DNA of 49,245 nucleotides. Source: an uncultured Oscillospiraceae bacterium (GTDB lineage Bacteria > Bacillota > Clostridia > Oscillospirales > Ruminococcaceae). The stretch's first letter is position 1; each line of letters begins with the position of its first letter. The notes beneath the pieces were generated by a model. It ran no database searches, was not told the DNA's origin, and worked only from the letters and a program-made list of their open reading frames with translations. This document shows positions 8,465-17,086 of this stretch, piece after piece. The stretch is taken from NCBI GenBank assembly GCA_934465295.1, contig CAKSKU010000018.1, forward strand, positions 1 through 49,245, written 5' to 3'. The translations under genes and the position numbers were made by a program.

Positions 8465-8677
8465 TCAGGAGATGATATCGGCGATTATTTCAAAAAGATG
8501 AACAGGCGAAGCCTGGTATTTGTTCAGCTTCGTTACGATATCGGCGGCATATTCCCTGTTGGAGCTTACATCGTTTATAACGTTTCCGTCCGCTGTGTTC
8601 CTTATTCCATAGGCTGTGTAGCTTCCGATGATATCATCGCAAAGCGTCTGTTCAAAGCATTGATAGTTGTAACTCAT
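8465..8677 (-). CDS. Small protein, DUF6514-like
   Basis: The 70-residue soluble protein starts at an ATG preceded by AAAGGGG about 8 bases upstream and ends in its own terminator. The pattern YGI...VINDVSSN in the middle and SPVHLFEIIADII at the C-terminus is what I recall for the DUF6514 family of small clostridial proteins. No catalytic motif is visible and the function is unknown. It is a single-gene unit, divergent from the GH13 gene. Confidence 0.65.
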   Translation of the reverse strand: MSYNYQCFEQTLCDDIIGSYTAYGIRNTADGNVINDVSSNREYAADIVTKLNKYQASPVHLFEIIADIIS

Positions 8678-9029
8678 AGTGATATCCCCTTTTTGGCTCA
8701 GATAAGGTGCATCGGCGGTTTTTGTGCCTCGGGAAAAGCCGATACGGCGGAATTCTGACGCAGTATCACAGCTTTTTCGGTTGCTGAACTATTTATTTAA
8801 AATTATTATTAATTATAAGCCGAAAAATGAATTTTTAAATAATTTTCAAGGGAGACGCCTGTTTTTTTAGGTAAGTCGAAAAGTCTTTCATATAATGCTT
8901 AAAAGGGGCAAAAAATGACAGGATAGTATCATATTATAATGCATTTATACTTGAATTATGCCGCAAATCGTGATATCATATCAGTATAGTTCAATTGCAA
9001 AGGCGTTTCTGCCGAAAGGAGAAGTATTT
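8678..9029. other. Intergenic region between the DUF6514-like gene and GH13
   Basis: It is AT-rich with no convincing gene. TATAAT hexamers occur at 8891-8896 and 8935-8940 on the plus strand and could be -10 elements for the GH13 gene, but neither has a good -35 at the right distance. I see no operator palindrome or riboswitch. Confidence 0.4.
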
Positions 9030-10574
9030 ATGTTAAAATGGCTCGACAATGCGGTTTTTTATGAAATATATCCGCAGTCCTTCAACGATACGAACGGCGA
9101 CGGTATCGGCGATTTCAACGGCATCATCGAAAAGCTCGATTATATCAGGGAGCTTGGCTGCAATGCGATATGGATAAACCCCTGCTTTGAGTCGCCGTTC
9201 GGAGACGCAGGCTATGACGTTTCCGACTACTGCAAAGCCGCTCCCCGATACGGCACGAACGAGGATCTCAAGCGTGTTTTTGAGGAGGCTCACAAGCGGG
9301 GTATGCACGTCCTGCTCGACCTCGTTCCGGGACACACGAGCGTTGAGCATAAATGGTTCAAAGAGTCGATGAAAGCCGAAAGGAACGAGTTCACCGACCG
9401 CTACGTCTGGACGGACAGCATCTGGGAAGAACCTCAGGGAATGGGCTGCATAAGGGGCATCTCCGACCGTGACGGTTCGTGCGCAGTCAACTTTTTCTCG
9501 CATCAGCCTGCGCTCAACTATGGCTTTTACCGCTGTGACCGCCCCTGGCAGCAGCCAATGGACGCAGACGGCCCTAAGGCGACGCTTGAAGCGATGAAAA
9601 ATGTAATGCGCTTCTGGCTCGGAATGGGCTGCGACGGCTTCCGTGTCGATATGGCAGGCTCGCTCGTGAAAAATGACGAGGACGGCAAGGGTACGATAAA
9701 GCTCTGGCAGAATGTCCGTGAATTTCTCGATAAGGAATTTCCCGAAGCTGCAATGGTCTCCGAGTGGGGCGAACCCGACAAGTCGATCCGGGGCGGCTTC
9801 CACATGGATTTCCTGCTCCATTTCGGTCCGTCGCACTATAACGATCTTTTCCGCTGTGAAGAACCGTTTTTCTCCGACAGAGGAAAGGGAGATATCTCCG
9901 AATTTGTAAAAAAGTATAAGGAAAACTACGAAAGGTCGGAGCGCAAGGGACTTATCTGTATCCCCTCGGGCAACCACGATATGGATAGACTCGCCCGTTC
10001 TGTCCACGGCAACAGCCTGAAGGTCGCATTTGCATTTCTGCTGTCAATGCCGGGCGCACCGTTCATCTATTACGGCGACGAGATCGGTATGCGATATGTT
10101 GAAAACCTCACCTCGGTAGAGGGCGGCTACGGCAGAACAGGTTCACGCTCGCCGATGCAGTGGGATAACTCCACAAACGCAGGCTTCAGCAGCGCACCGA
10201 CCGAACAGCTCTATATCAAGCAGGACGAAGCCCCCGACCGCCCGACAGCAGCCGCATCAATGGCGGACGAAAATTCGCTCTGGCACGAGATACAGCACCT
10301 TATCGCAATACGCCGGTCGCACGAAGCACTACTCAGCAAAGGCGGGATAGAGTTTGTCTATGCCGAAAAGAACGAATATCCGCTTGCATATATAAGAAGC
10401 GCAGAAAGCGAGAAGATACTTGTTATCATCAATCCTGCCGCAAGAGAAGTCGCATTTGACTTTGGCGGAAAGCTCGGCGAAAGCATTTATACATTCGGCG
10501 GCACTTCGGTTCAGGACGGAACAAAGATAGCTGTGCCGCCTTGCAGCGCAGGATTTTATAAAATTCGGAATTAG
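9030..10574 (+). CDS. GH13 alpha-glucosidase/amylase-family enzyme
   Basis: The ATG at 9030 follows AAAGGAG by 7 bases; the open frame extends 24 codons further without family similarity. The 514-residue protein is a GH13 (beta/alpha)8 barrel: FYEIYPQSFNDTNGDGIGDF at the N-terminus, LLDLVPGHTS (region I), GCDGFRVDMAG (region II, nucleophile Asp), MVSEWGEP (region III, acid/base Glu) and SGNHDMDR (region IV, Asp). A beta-sandwich domain follows from about residue 430. There is no signal peptide, so it acts in the cytosol, probably on imported alpha-glucosides or maltodextrins. Region I has Gly where many members have Asn. Its stop codon lies inside the large inverted repeat. Confidence 0.93.
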   Translation: MLKWLDNAVFYEIYPQSFNDTNGDGIGDFNGIIEKLDYIRELGCNAIWINPCFESPFGDAGYDVSDYCKAAPRYGTNEDLKRVFEEAHKRGMHVLLDLVPGHTSVEHKWFKESMKAERNEFTDRYVWTDSIWEEPQGMGCIRGISDRDGSCAVNFFSHQPALNYGFYRCDRPWQQPMDADGPKATLEAMKNVMRFWLGMGCDGFRVDMAGSLVKNDEDGKGTIKLWQNVREFLDKEFPEAAMVSEWGEPDKSIRGGFHMDFLLHFGPSHYNDLFRCEEPFFSDRGKGDISEFVKKYKENYERSERKGLICIPSGNHDMDRLARSVHGNSLKVAFAFLLSMPGAPFIYYGDEIGMRYVENLTSVEGGYGRTGSRSPMQWDNSTNAGFSSAPTEQLYIKQDEAPDRPTAAASMADENSLWHEIQHLIAIRRSHEALLSKGGIEFVYAEKNEYPLAYIRSAESEKILVIINPAAREVAFDFGGKLGESIYTFGGTSVQDGTKIAVPPCSAGFYKIRN

Positions 10575-10774
10575 GAATTCGGAATGCGGAATTATTTGCA
10601 TAACTCAACTTTGTTTGAGTGATGCGAAGCCAAGCTAAAGTTTAGGTCAAGCCTTTTCAAAGGCTTGCAGGGGTCAAGGGGGCAGAGCCACCTTGTCGCT
10701 TCCGCAGAAGCGAAACTCCCTAAACTAACAGTTAAATGCATTGCCGCAATAGAAAAATCATTAACAGCTAAAAA

Positions 10775-10848
10775 GGCGCAATTCACACTAAAAAGGTAAA
10801 CGGACTATGAGAAATCAAGTTCGTAAAACCTAAAATGTGAATTGCGCC
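10775..10848 (+). repeat. Nested 74-bp palindromic element, copy 1
   Basis: GGCGCAATTCACA (10775-10787) and TGTGAATTGCGCC (10836-10848) are perfect 13-bp terminal inverted repeats around a 48-bp centre. The unit is MITE-like, non-coding, and present again in the opposite arm. Confidence 0.85.
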
Positions 10849-11140
10849 AATTCTATTTTCTTCAGACAAACTGTCCTCGGCTTGAAATGCGCAGAGCGAA
10901 AGCGATAAGCATTTCTCGCCGACTTCGTTTGAACAGCGGTGGGATATAAACGGGATAACGACAAAAATCCACAGTGGCGGATATTGAACCCGCCACTGAC
11001 GAAATTTGTTGTGTTTACTTACATACTCCATCGCTGTTCATACTGCGGTTTTATCATTCATATAGCGTTGAAGCTTCAAATCCACTCACTTCGTTCGTAG
11101 ATTTTTGCTTCAAGGATAGATTTTTGAGGAAAATAGAATT

Positions 11141-11215
11141 GGCGCAATTCACATTATAGGTTTACGAAACTTGATTTCTCATAGTTCGTTTAACCTTTTT
11201 TGTGTGAATTGCGCC
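11141..11215 (-). repeat. Nested 75-bp palindromic element, copy 2
   Basis: The same 13-bp ends (GGCGCAATTCACA at 11141, TGTGAATTGCGCC ending at 11215) enclose the inverted version of the copy 1 centre. Confidence 0.85.
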
Positions 11216-11428
11216 TTTTTAGCTGTTAGATATTTTTTGTTGCGGCAAGCTTTAACTGTCAGTTTAGGGAGTTTCGCTCTCTGCGGAGAGCGACAATGGG
11301 GCTTCTCGCCCCCTTGACCCCTCGCAAGCTGTGCTCAGCTTGACCAGCTGGGTTGCTTCGCAGAGCTCAACTTTGTTGAGTTTTGCAAATAATTCCGAAT
11401 TCCGCATTCCGAATTCCGAATTTAAAAT

Positions 11429-11809
11429 TTAAAGCTCCTCTCTCCATTTAACTCCCTGTCTGTCCCACTCGTCCGTGAGCCATTTCGGATATTTTTTCTC
11501 CTCGGAATAGTAGCCGAGCTTGGAGGAGCGCAGTCTATGGTCTTTATGCCAGATTTGATACTGTTCCTCTATCCAATCGAGCATTTGGTGGTAGCCCTCC
11601 CTGCTTTGCTCGAATATTTTTCCGTCTATCATTTCCGATAGGTCATAGCTTTTCACTCCGTACCACACATCTGCTTTTATTTCTTCCTTCGGCACGATAT
11701 GAAAATTGAAGTCGTCAAAGTTCATTCCCCTTTTTGAGCCGCTGTAATGTCCGCCCATTTCAAAATACTCATACTCGGGAATTTTTATCGAATAGTTATT
11801 TTCCGTCAA
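11429..11809 (-). CDS. Hypothetical protein, 126 aa
   Basis: I do not recognise a family. The protein is soluble, acidic and aromatic-rich (many Tyr and Trp, for example HYSGSKRGMNFDDFNF and WIEEQYQIWHKDHR). It overlaps the end of the YjbR-like gene by 14 bases, so the two are probably translated together. Its stop is just outside the right arm of the large inverted repeat. Confidence 0.7.
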   Translation of the reverse strand: MTENNYSIKIPEYEYFEMGGHYSGSKRGMNFDDFNFHIVPKEEIKADVWYGVKSYDLSEMIDGKIFEQSREGYHQMLDWIEEQYQIWHKDHRLRSSKLGYYSEEKKYPKWLTDEWDRQGVKWREEL

Positions 11810-12155
11810 TTTTCTTCCTCCTTATCGGCTTTCGGGTCAGGTGAAAGCTGTCGTCGATCATTCGCTTTATTTCCTCATCGGGGACGTCCGAACTCAAAAT
11901 GACCGAATTCCAATGCGTTTTATTCATATGGTAGGCAGGGATAACGCCCTTATACACGGAGCGCAGGAAGTCTGCATTCATCGGCTCGCATTTCAGGTTG
12001 ATGATATATTTTCCCCCGAGCAGCATTATCAGCCCGAACCATTTTCCGCTGTCCGAATGGCGAAGCACGGTCGTTTCGCTGTCGCTGTCAAACGGCTGAT
12101 CTGCGGCTGCTCCCGAGAGTGTGAGTGCGTATTCGATGGTCTCCGATCTTGTCAT
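11796..12155 (-). CDS. MmcQ/YjbR-family protein
   Basis: The start chosen is the ATG at 12155, with AAGGTGAG upstream; the frame is open for 14 more codons that run into the terminator hairpin. The 119-residue protein has the compact YjbR fold features: a helical start (RSETIEYALTLSG), KWFGLIMLLGGKYIINLKCEP in the middle (Phe-Lys-type strand pair), a HMNKTHWNSVIL motif and a C-terminal DDSFHLTRKPI. YjbR/MmcQ proteins have a CyaY-like fold and are often described as DNA-binding, but their role is poorly defined. Confidence 0.85.
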   Translation of the reverse strand: MTRSETIEYALTLSGAAADQPFDSDSETTVLRHSDSGKWFGLIMLLGGKYIINLKCEPMNADFLRSVYKGVIPAYHMNKTHWNSVILSSDVPDEEIKRMIDDSFHLTRKPIRRKKIDGK

Positions 12156-12176
12156 AGTCTCACCTTTTATGAAAAA

Positions 12177-12228
12177 AATACAGGCAAAGCTTTGCAAAGA
12201 TCAAGGTTCTGCAAATTCTGCCTGTATT
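12177..12228 (-). terminator. Rho-independent terminator of spoVAD
   Basis: AATACAGGCA (12177-12186) pairs with TGCCTGTATT (12219-12228), and the minus-strand transcript continues with TTTTTTC. It separates spoVAD from the YjbR-like gene. Confidence 0.8.
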
Positions 12229-12253
12229 ATTATAGCACAGGAGAGTATTTTTT

Positions 12254-13285
12254 TCAAGTATTTTCTTTAAAGCGTGATTCGTGCGAGATAAAGACGGCGT
12301 GGGAGATGGAGGGGATGCTTTCGCCCTGCTGTGAGGCTGTTGTTGACATAAGTGCGCCCGTTGCGCAGAATAGGATATTTTTCAGCGTGCCGTTTTTCAC
12401 CTTATCGAGAAAATATCCGCACAGCACCGAAGCCGAGCAGCCGCAGCCCGAGCCGCCTGCGTGGACGTCCTGATTTTCACGGTCGAACATCATCGATCCG
12501 CAGTCCTTATGCTGTTTACTGATATCGATATTTTCGTTTTGGAGAAGTTCGATCAGAAGCTTACTGCCGACAAGTCCGAGGTCGCCTGTGATTATTGCGT
12601 CGAAGTCGCCCGGCTGCATTGCGGTATCGTCGAGGAACTGCTTTATAACATACGCTGCCGCAGGTGCCATAGCTGCGCCCATATTGTTCGCATCGGTCAC
12701 GCCGAGATCTACGATCTTTCCTATGGTGACTGCACGGATATACGGTGCGGAGGCTTTTTCCGAGACTATGACTGCGCCCGAGGCTGTACATGTCCACTGG
12801 GCGGTCGGGGTTCTTACTCCGCCGTAGGAGAGCGGAAATCGGAACTGGCGTTCTGCCGAGCAGAAATGCGATGAAGTGACGGCTGCGACCTTTCCGCCGA
12901 TGCCGCTGTCGGTCATGAGCGAGGAGAGTACGAGACCTTCCGACATTGTGGAGCAGGCGCCGTATATTCCGAGCAGTGGTATCTCAAAGTCACGCAGTCC
13001 GTAGGTCGAGCCTATGCACTGGTTGAGCAGGTCGCCTGCAAACATATAGTCGATATCGTGGGTGGAGAGGTTTCCTTTTTTTATCGCAAGGGCAAGCGCA
13101 CGCTTCACAAGCTCGCTTTCGCCCTTTTCCCATGTCGACTGACCGAGATAGCCGTCCTCGACACATTCATCGAAGTATGAGCCGAGCGGCCCTTCCGACT
13201 CCATTTTGCCGACTATCGAAGCATAGCTGTGTATTGACGGCGAGGATTCCATAATAAAAGTATTGCGGGAAATTTTTTTAGCCAT
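12254..13285 (-). CDS. spoVAD: Stage V sporulation protein AD
   Basis: The 343-residue thiolase-fold protein fits SpoVAD along its length: an N-terminal ESSPSIHSYASIVGKMESEGPLG, DYMFAGDLLNQCIGSTYGLRD, a YGACSTMSEGL segment at the thiolase-Cys position, and a C-terminal AGGSGCGCSASVL motif. SpoVAD binds dipicolinic acid and is part of the SpoVA channel that loads the spore core. It is preceded by GGAGGTC at the right distance. In well-known spore-formers it is encoded within spoVA with spoVAC and spoVAE; here it stands alone between an unrelated membrane-protein gene and its own terminator. Confidence 0.93.
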   Translation of the reverse strand: MAKKISRNTFIMESSPSIHSYASIVGKMESEGPLGSYFDECVEDGYLGQSTWEKGESELVKRALALAIKKGNLSTHDIDYMFAGDLLNQCIGSTYGLRDFEIPLLGIYGACSTMSEGLVLSSLMTDSGIGGKVAAVTSSHFCSAERQFRFPLSYGGVRTPTAQWTCTASGAVIVSEKASAPYIRAVTIGKIVDLGVTDANNMGAAMAPAAAYVIKQFLDDTAMQPGDFDAIITGDLGLVGSKLLIELLQNENIDISKQHKDCGSMMFDRENQDVHAGGSGCGCSASVLCGYFLDKVKNGTLKNILFCATGALMSTTASQQGESIPSISHAVFISHESRFKENT

Positions 13286-13377
13286 AATGACCTCCGAAAG
13301 AATTTATTCGGGATTATTATGAGAAAAAATGAGGAAATTATTCAAGGTGCGGTATGCGAAAAAGCGGAGCAGAGTCA

Positions 13378-13920
13378 CTATGTATTCATCAGAATTTTCA
13401 GCCATGCCACTGCGAGGGTGATATAGAGTGCGTCGGCGGCGAGGGCGTAGATGACGGCTGAAATTATCTTGACCTTAGTGCTGACGGGCGGCTTTTCCTT
13501 TACTCTTTTTACGTTTGGCTCGGGGTTCGGTTTTGAGATGAGGAAAAGCAGGACGGTCACGAGGATATGCACGGCTGCGGTAATTATCCAGAGGTAAGGC
13601 ATACTGTAACGGAATGCTGCGAAAAGGAAGAACATTCCTATCTGGAACGCTGCGTTGCTGACGAGGGTGAGGAGTGCGGAGATATTCTGTCTTGTCAAAA
13701 GGCTGAACAGCCAGCCGAACGCACAGCTCAGGATGATGGAGATGAGTGCGAGGGCGACATAGCTTCCTGCGGTGGAATCGACAAGAAGTGAGAAAACTTC
13801 CATCGGGTAGGCAATTCCTGCGGCTGTGAGCAATGCTGCGATGATGACTGCACCGAGGGCGATGAAGCCTTTTTTTCTTACGGTGAATTTGCTGTCGATA
13901 TTTTCGATTGGTTTTAACAT
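13378..13920 (-). CDS. Hypothetical polytopic membrane protein
   Basis: The ATG at 13920 has GGAGGAA just upstream. The open frame runs 70 codons further, but through the terminator at 13951-13986. The 180-residue protein has about five predicted transmembrane segments (GFIALGAVIIAALLTAAGIA, the SYVALALISIILSCAFGWLF region, two more in 85-130, and a last helix near 150-175) and a Lys/Pro-rich loop before the last helix. No family is recognised. It is transcribed towards spoVAD, 92 bases away, possibly in the same transcript. Confidence 0.75.
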   Translation of the reverse strand: MLKPIENIDSKFTVRKKGFIALGAVIIAALLTAAGIAYPMEVFSLLVDSTAGSYVALALISIILSCAFGWLFSLLTRQNISALLTLVSNAAFQIGMFFLFAAFRYSMPYLWIITAAVHILVTVLLFLISKPNPEPNVKRVKEKPPVSTKVKIISAVIYALAADALYITLAVAWLKILMNT

Positions 13921-13950
13921 AGTTCCTCCGATTATTGCTGATCTTATTTT

Positions 13951-13986
13951 AAACGGCTGCCGATTTTTTATGCTCGGCAGCCGTTT
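13951..13986. terminator. Hairpin, probable terminator after the LysR gene
   Basis: AAACGGCTGCCGA (13951-13963) pairs perfectly with TCGGCAGCCGTTT (13974-13986). The following T-run is weak on the minus strand and broken on the plus strand. A second hairpin, GGGACGGG/CCCGTCCC, lies at about 14098-14116 and looks like a dispersed repeat unit. Confidence 0.6.
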
Positions 13987-14145
13987 GGGTTTTATATTTT
14001 TAAGGGGTAAAGCTGCGGTGCTGCGGCAAGCAATTTTTTTCTGAAAATTGCAGGGAACGGTCACTTTTTTGCTTTTAAAAACAGCATCGATGACTGCGGG
14101 ACGGGAGACCCGTCCCCTACGGTAAAACACGCCTGTGCAGCTTTA

Positions 14146-15072
14146 TCAATACAATTCTTTGAGCGCATCACGGACACGCTTTACTTCTTCGAGGAAGGCT
14201 TTATCGAGGTCGGTCTGCTTATAATGCTTCGGCATAACGAGGAGATCCTTGCCCCTTGAATGGTCGTCCGAGCAGCATCGCTGTACAAGGCGGAAATGGT
14301 GGAGCTGGCTGTCGGTGAACGGTGAGACCCACATATACGAACGGGGAACGTTATCGAGCAGGTCGAACTGGCTTCCTCGGTCATAGACGAAGATACGGCT
14401 ATGCTCGGCTTCGTTATTCTTTTTGAGATAGCTTGCCGAGAGGTACGGTACGGTGGAGTCGCCCTGCACTATTTCGATATAGCCGTTGAGGTCGGCGGTG
14501 CAGAAGGTCTCGGCTTTGGCAAGCTCGTCCTTTTCGGCGAGGAGTGCGACATACGGGAAGTTCCATATCTCCTCATAGTAGAGGTCCTTATCGCGGAGAA
14601 GCGAGAGGAAGAAGTCCTCGAATTCCTCCCTGAATCGGATAACGGCGTAGGAATACTCGCCGTCGGCAAGGCCGTTGAGGGCGCTGATAGCGTTCGTTTC
14701 ACGGAAGTTCATTGCGAGCTTTTCGCTGCGGTCGAGCGAATTTATGAAGTTTGAAAAGGCGTGTGCGATATATGATGCTCGGGGGATAGCTATTTTAAAG
14801 GTCGTGAGCTCGGAATCCTCGGGTTTGAGGATAGTTTCCATTTTTTCAAGCTGTGCGATGATGGTTTTTGCACACTCGAGGAAGGCCATACCCTTTTCGG
14901 TGGGTTCGACGCCCTTTGAGATGCGCTTGAAAATGGGAGAGCCGAATTCCGTTTCGACTTCCTTTATTGCTTTGCTGAGGTTCGGCTGCCCCATAAAAAG
15001 GTTGGAGGCAGCTTTTGTGATAGAGCCTGTTTTTTCGACTTCTACCAGATATTTCAGGTGCATAAGATTCAT
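14146..15072 (-). CDS. LysR-family transcriptional regulator
   Basis: The start is placed at the ATG at 15072, giving MNLMHLKYLVEVEKTGS, the usual start of a LysR helix-turn-helix; no strong ribosome site is visible. Residues 1-60 form the winged HTH (SITKAASNLFMGQPNLSKAIKEVE), and the remaining ~250 residues are the effector-binding domain. Family members control nearby or distant metabolic genes in response to a small molecule. No neighbouring pathway suggests a ligand. It is divergent from the phage module. Confidence 0.92.
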   Translation of the reverse strand: MNLMHLKYLVEVEKTGSITKAASNLFMGQPNLSKAIKEVETEFGSPIFKRISKGVEPTEKGMAFLECAKTIIAQLEKMETILKPEDSELTTFKIAIPRASYIAHAFSNFINSLDRSEKLAMNFRETNAISALNGLADGEYSYAVIRFREEFEDFFLSLLRDKDLYYEEIWNFPYVALLAEKDELAKAETFCTADLNGYIEIVQGDSTVPYLSASYLKKNNEAEHSRIFVYDRGSQFDLLDNVPRSYMWVSPFTDSQLHHFRLVQRCCSDDHSRGKDLLVMPKHYKQTDLDKAFLEEVKRVRDALKELY

Positions 15073-15402
15073 ATTTTTACACTCATTCCCCAATATTTTT
15101 CCGAAAGTGATATTCCTTTTTTGTTCGCAAGTACACACAAATTATATATATCATATTATAGCATTTAGCAAGATAAAATTAATTAAAAAAAGATAAATTA
15201 AATATTAACAAATTATAATTCGAAGCAGTGAAAATTGCTCAGAAAAGGGCGAATTTGGCTGTTTTTGTAGCATATAAACAAAAAAGTTGGTTTTCAAGGG
15301 TAAAAGTGGGGACGATTCTTGTGCAAAATGCAATAAAAAGATGTGATTGTATGTTAGTATGGGTTTGTGGTATGCTGTAAGCACAGAGAGGGGGTGAGGA
15401 AA
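15073..15402. other. Divergent intergenic region, lysR and phage module
   Basis: This is AT-rich DNA with no gene. A weak promoter-like pair, TTGTAT then TATGCT with 18 bases between, lies just before the terminase small-subunit gene at about 15346-15375. No repressor operator or attachment-site repeat is evident. Confidence 0.4.
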
Positions 15403-15861
15403 ATGAAGAAAAAGAAAGGCACGAAAAACTACCCGATATTCCGAAGTGCGGAGGAGGTCAATGCGAAGATAGAGCGTTATTTCCGCTCGTGCGAGCCTGT
15501 GCAGGCGGTCGATGATGAGTGTGCGCCGATGTTTGACAAGAACGGTGCGCCGATTTACGCTGTGCAGGAAGTTCCGCTGACCGTTTCGGGGCTGGCTATT
15601 GCGCTTGGGTTCGGGTCGAGGGAGGAGCTTTTGTCCTATCGGGGCAAGCCCTTTGCGGAAAATGCGATACGTTCGGCTTTGCTTCGCATAGAAAATTATG
15701 CGGAGGAGAGGCTGTTCGACAAGGGGCAGTCCTCGGGGGCGAAATATTTTCTTGAGGGGAATTTCAAGGCTTGGAGCGAGGATGGTGACGGTGAGAACGA
15801 CACGATACGCCGTCTGGACGAGGTGCTTGAAACGCTCGACAGGACGATGATGGGAGGTTAG
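15403..15861 (+). CDS. Phage terminase small subunit
   Basis: The ATG at 15403 follows GAGGGGGTGAGG. The 152-residue protein matches the terminase small-subunit pattern of clostridial prophages: a basic start, VNAKIERYFRSC, a HTH-like LTVSGLAIALGFGSREELLSY segment near residue 55, and RIENYAEERLFDKGQSSGAKYFLEGNF near residue 95. The subunit recognises phage DNA and recruits the large-subunit motor. It is the first gene of a co-directional run reaching to 25541. Confidence 0.88.
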   Translation: MKKKKGTKNYPIFRSAEEVNAKIERYFRSCEPVQAVDDECAPMFDKNGAPIYAVQEVPLTVSGLAIALGFGSREELLSYRGKPFAENAIRSALLRIENYAEERLFDKGQSSGAKYFLEGNFKAWSEDGDGENDTIRRLDEVLETLDRTMMGG

Positions 15862-15865
15862 CGTT

Positions 15866-17086
15866 ATTTTTACGGAAAAGCAGCGTTATGTATGGAAGCA
15901 CACGGTCGGCGAATTCCACCGCTGGAACATTTCCTACGGGGCGACGAGATCGGGAAAGACGTATCTTGACTACTACCGCATACCGTACAGGATCCGCCGT
16001 GCGCCCGAGGGGCTGATACTTCTTATAGGCAACACGCAGGGTACGCTTGAACGAAACATTATTGAGCCGATGAGGAATATCTGGGGCAGCAGCTTAGTCG
16101 GGAATTTATCCGCTTCGGGGAAGATAACCTTATTCGGGCGTGAATGTTATGCGATAGGTGCTGACAAGGTGGGGCAGGTATCAAAGCTTCAGGGTGCAGG
16201 TGCGGCTTACTGCTACGGTGACGAGATAACGACCTGGGCAGAACCCGTATTTCAGATGCTGAAATCCCGTTTGGACAAGCCTAACGCCTGCTTTGACGGG
16301 ACGTGCAATCCCGATTCGCCGTCGCACTGGTTCCACAAATTTCTGGAGAGTGACGCTGACATTTTCAGTATGCGCTTCACGATCGATGACAACAAGTTTC
16401 TGACGGAAAGCTTTGTGGAAAACTTAAAGCGTGAATACTCGGGGACGGTTTACTACGACCGATTTATTCTTGGTTTATGGCGTGCTTCGCAGGGAGTTAT
16501 ATACCGCAGCTTTGCGGATTCGCCCGAGAGGTTCATCATCGATGAAGAGCCGAGCGATATTATGTACTGTGTGGCAGGACTTGATTTCGGGGGAAACGGG
16601 TCGGCTCATGCGCTCAACCTGACGGGGATAACGAAAGGCTTGGGGAAGGTCGTGACGCTTGGCGAATGGTACTCAAAGTCGGAGCTTACGCCGAATGAGC
16701 TTGAAAATTGCGTATGTGATTTTCTTGAAAAGGCTTTGCAAAAGTATCGGATAACGGAGCTTTTCTGTGACAGTGCGGAGCAGGTGCTTATCCGTGGGAT
16801 CGCAAGGGAATGTGCGCACAGACATCTGCCGATAGCGGTGCGGAATGCAAAAAAGGGCAGGATAACCGACCGTATCCGTTTTTACTGCGGATTGATGGGA
16901 ACGGGAAGATACGCTGTGATGCGCTCCTGCGTTCACACTATTGAGGCTTTCTCCGAGGCGGTATGGTCGGAGGAAGGGAGCGGTATCCGTCTTGACAACG
17001 GCAGCGTCAACATTGACAGTCTTGATGCGCAGGAATACTCGACGGAGTCGCTTATGAAAAGTATTATTGACAATGGGGGGATTTGA
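15866..17086 (+). CDS. Phage terminase large subunit, apparent ATT start
   Basis: From the ATT at 15866 the frame encodes 406 residues. It begins (I/M)FTEKQRYVWKH, then NISYGATRSGKTYLDYY with the Walker A motif GATRSGKT, and YCYGDEI as a Walker B-like acidic strand. The C-terminal half has the nuclease-type CVAGLDFGGNGSAH motif. The first ATG in frame, at 16070, would remove Walker A. A TGA at 15848 closes the frame upstream, and no ATG, GTG or TTG lies between. GGGAGG at 15852-15857 is 8 bases before the ATT, and homologous proteins start at this position. The protein would pump DNA into the capsid. Confidence 0.88.
   Translation: MFTEKQRYVWKHTVGEFHRWNISYGATRSGKTYLDYYRIPYRIRRAPEGLILLIGNTQGTLERNIIEPMRNIWGSSLVGNLSASGKITLFGRECYAIGADKVGQVSKLQGAGAAYCYGDEITTWAEPVFQMLKSRLDKPNACFDGTCNPDSPSHWFHKFLESDADIFSMRFTIDDNKFLTESFVENLKREYSGTVYYDRFILGLWRASQGVIYRSFADSPERFIIDEEPSDIMYCVAGLDFGGNGSAHALNLTGITKGLGKVVTLGEWYSKSELTPNELENCVCDFLEKALQKYRITELFCDSAEQVLIRGIARECAHRHLPIAVRNAKKGRITDRIRFYCGLMGTGRYAVMRSCVHTIEAFSEAVWSEEGSGIRLDNGSVNIDSLDAQEYSTESLMKSIIDNGGI

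Larger units (their letters stand above)
10561..11425. repeat. 865-bp nested inverted repeat
   Basis: The left arm (about 10561-10864) is matched by the reverse complement of the right arm (about 11125-11425) over roughly 300 bases with scattered mismatches. The ~260-bp core is itself palindromic in places: CAGTGGCGG/CCGCCACTG near 10972-10999 and GAACAGCG (near 10931) against CGCTGTTC (near 11032). No gene is visible. The element fills the space between two convergent genes and contains the GH13 stop codon. Parts of each arm, such as 'TCCGCAGA-GCGAAACTCCC', recur at 19797-19961. It is probably two inverted copies of a dispersed non-coding repeat. Confidence 0.9.

Noticed and set aside
9033..10007. 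324-codon minus-strand frame opposite GH13
   Set aside because: The plus strand has full GH13 motifs; the antisense frame has none and is explained by codon bias.
10592..11159. Three short frames within the large inverted repeat
   Set aside because: They run through palindromic repeats, have no ribosome sites and are not conserved between the arms as protein.
13567..14754. Plus-strand frames opposite the membrane-protein and LysR genes
   Set aside because: Antisense to recognised or well-supported genes, without starts or motifs.
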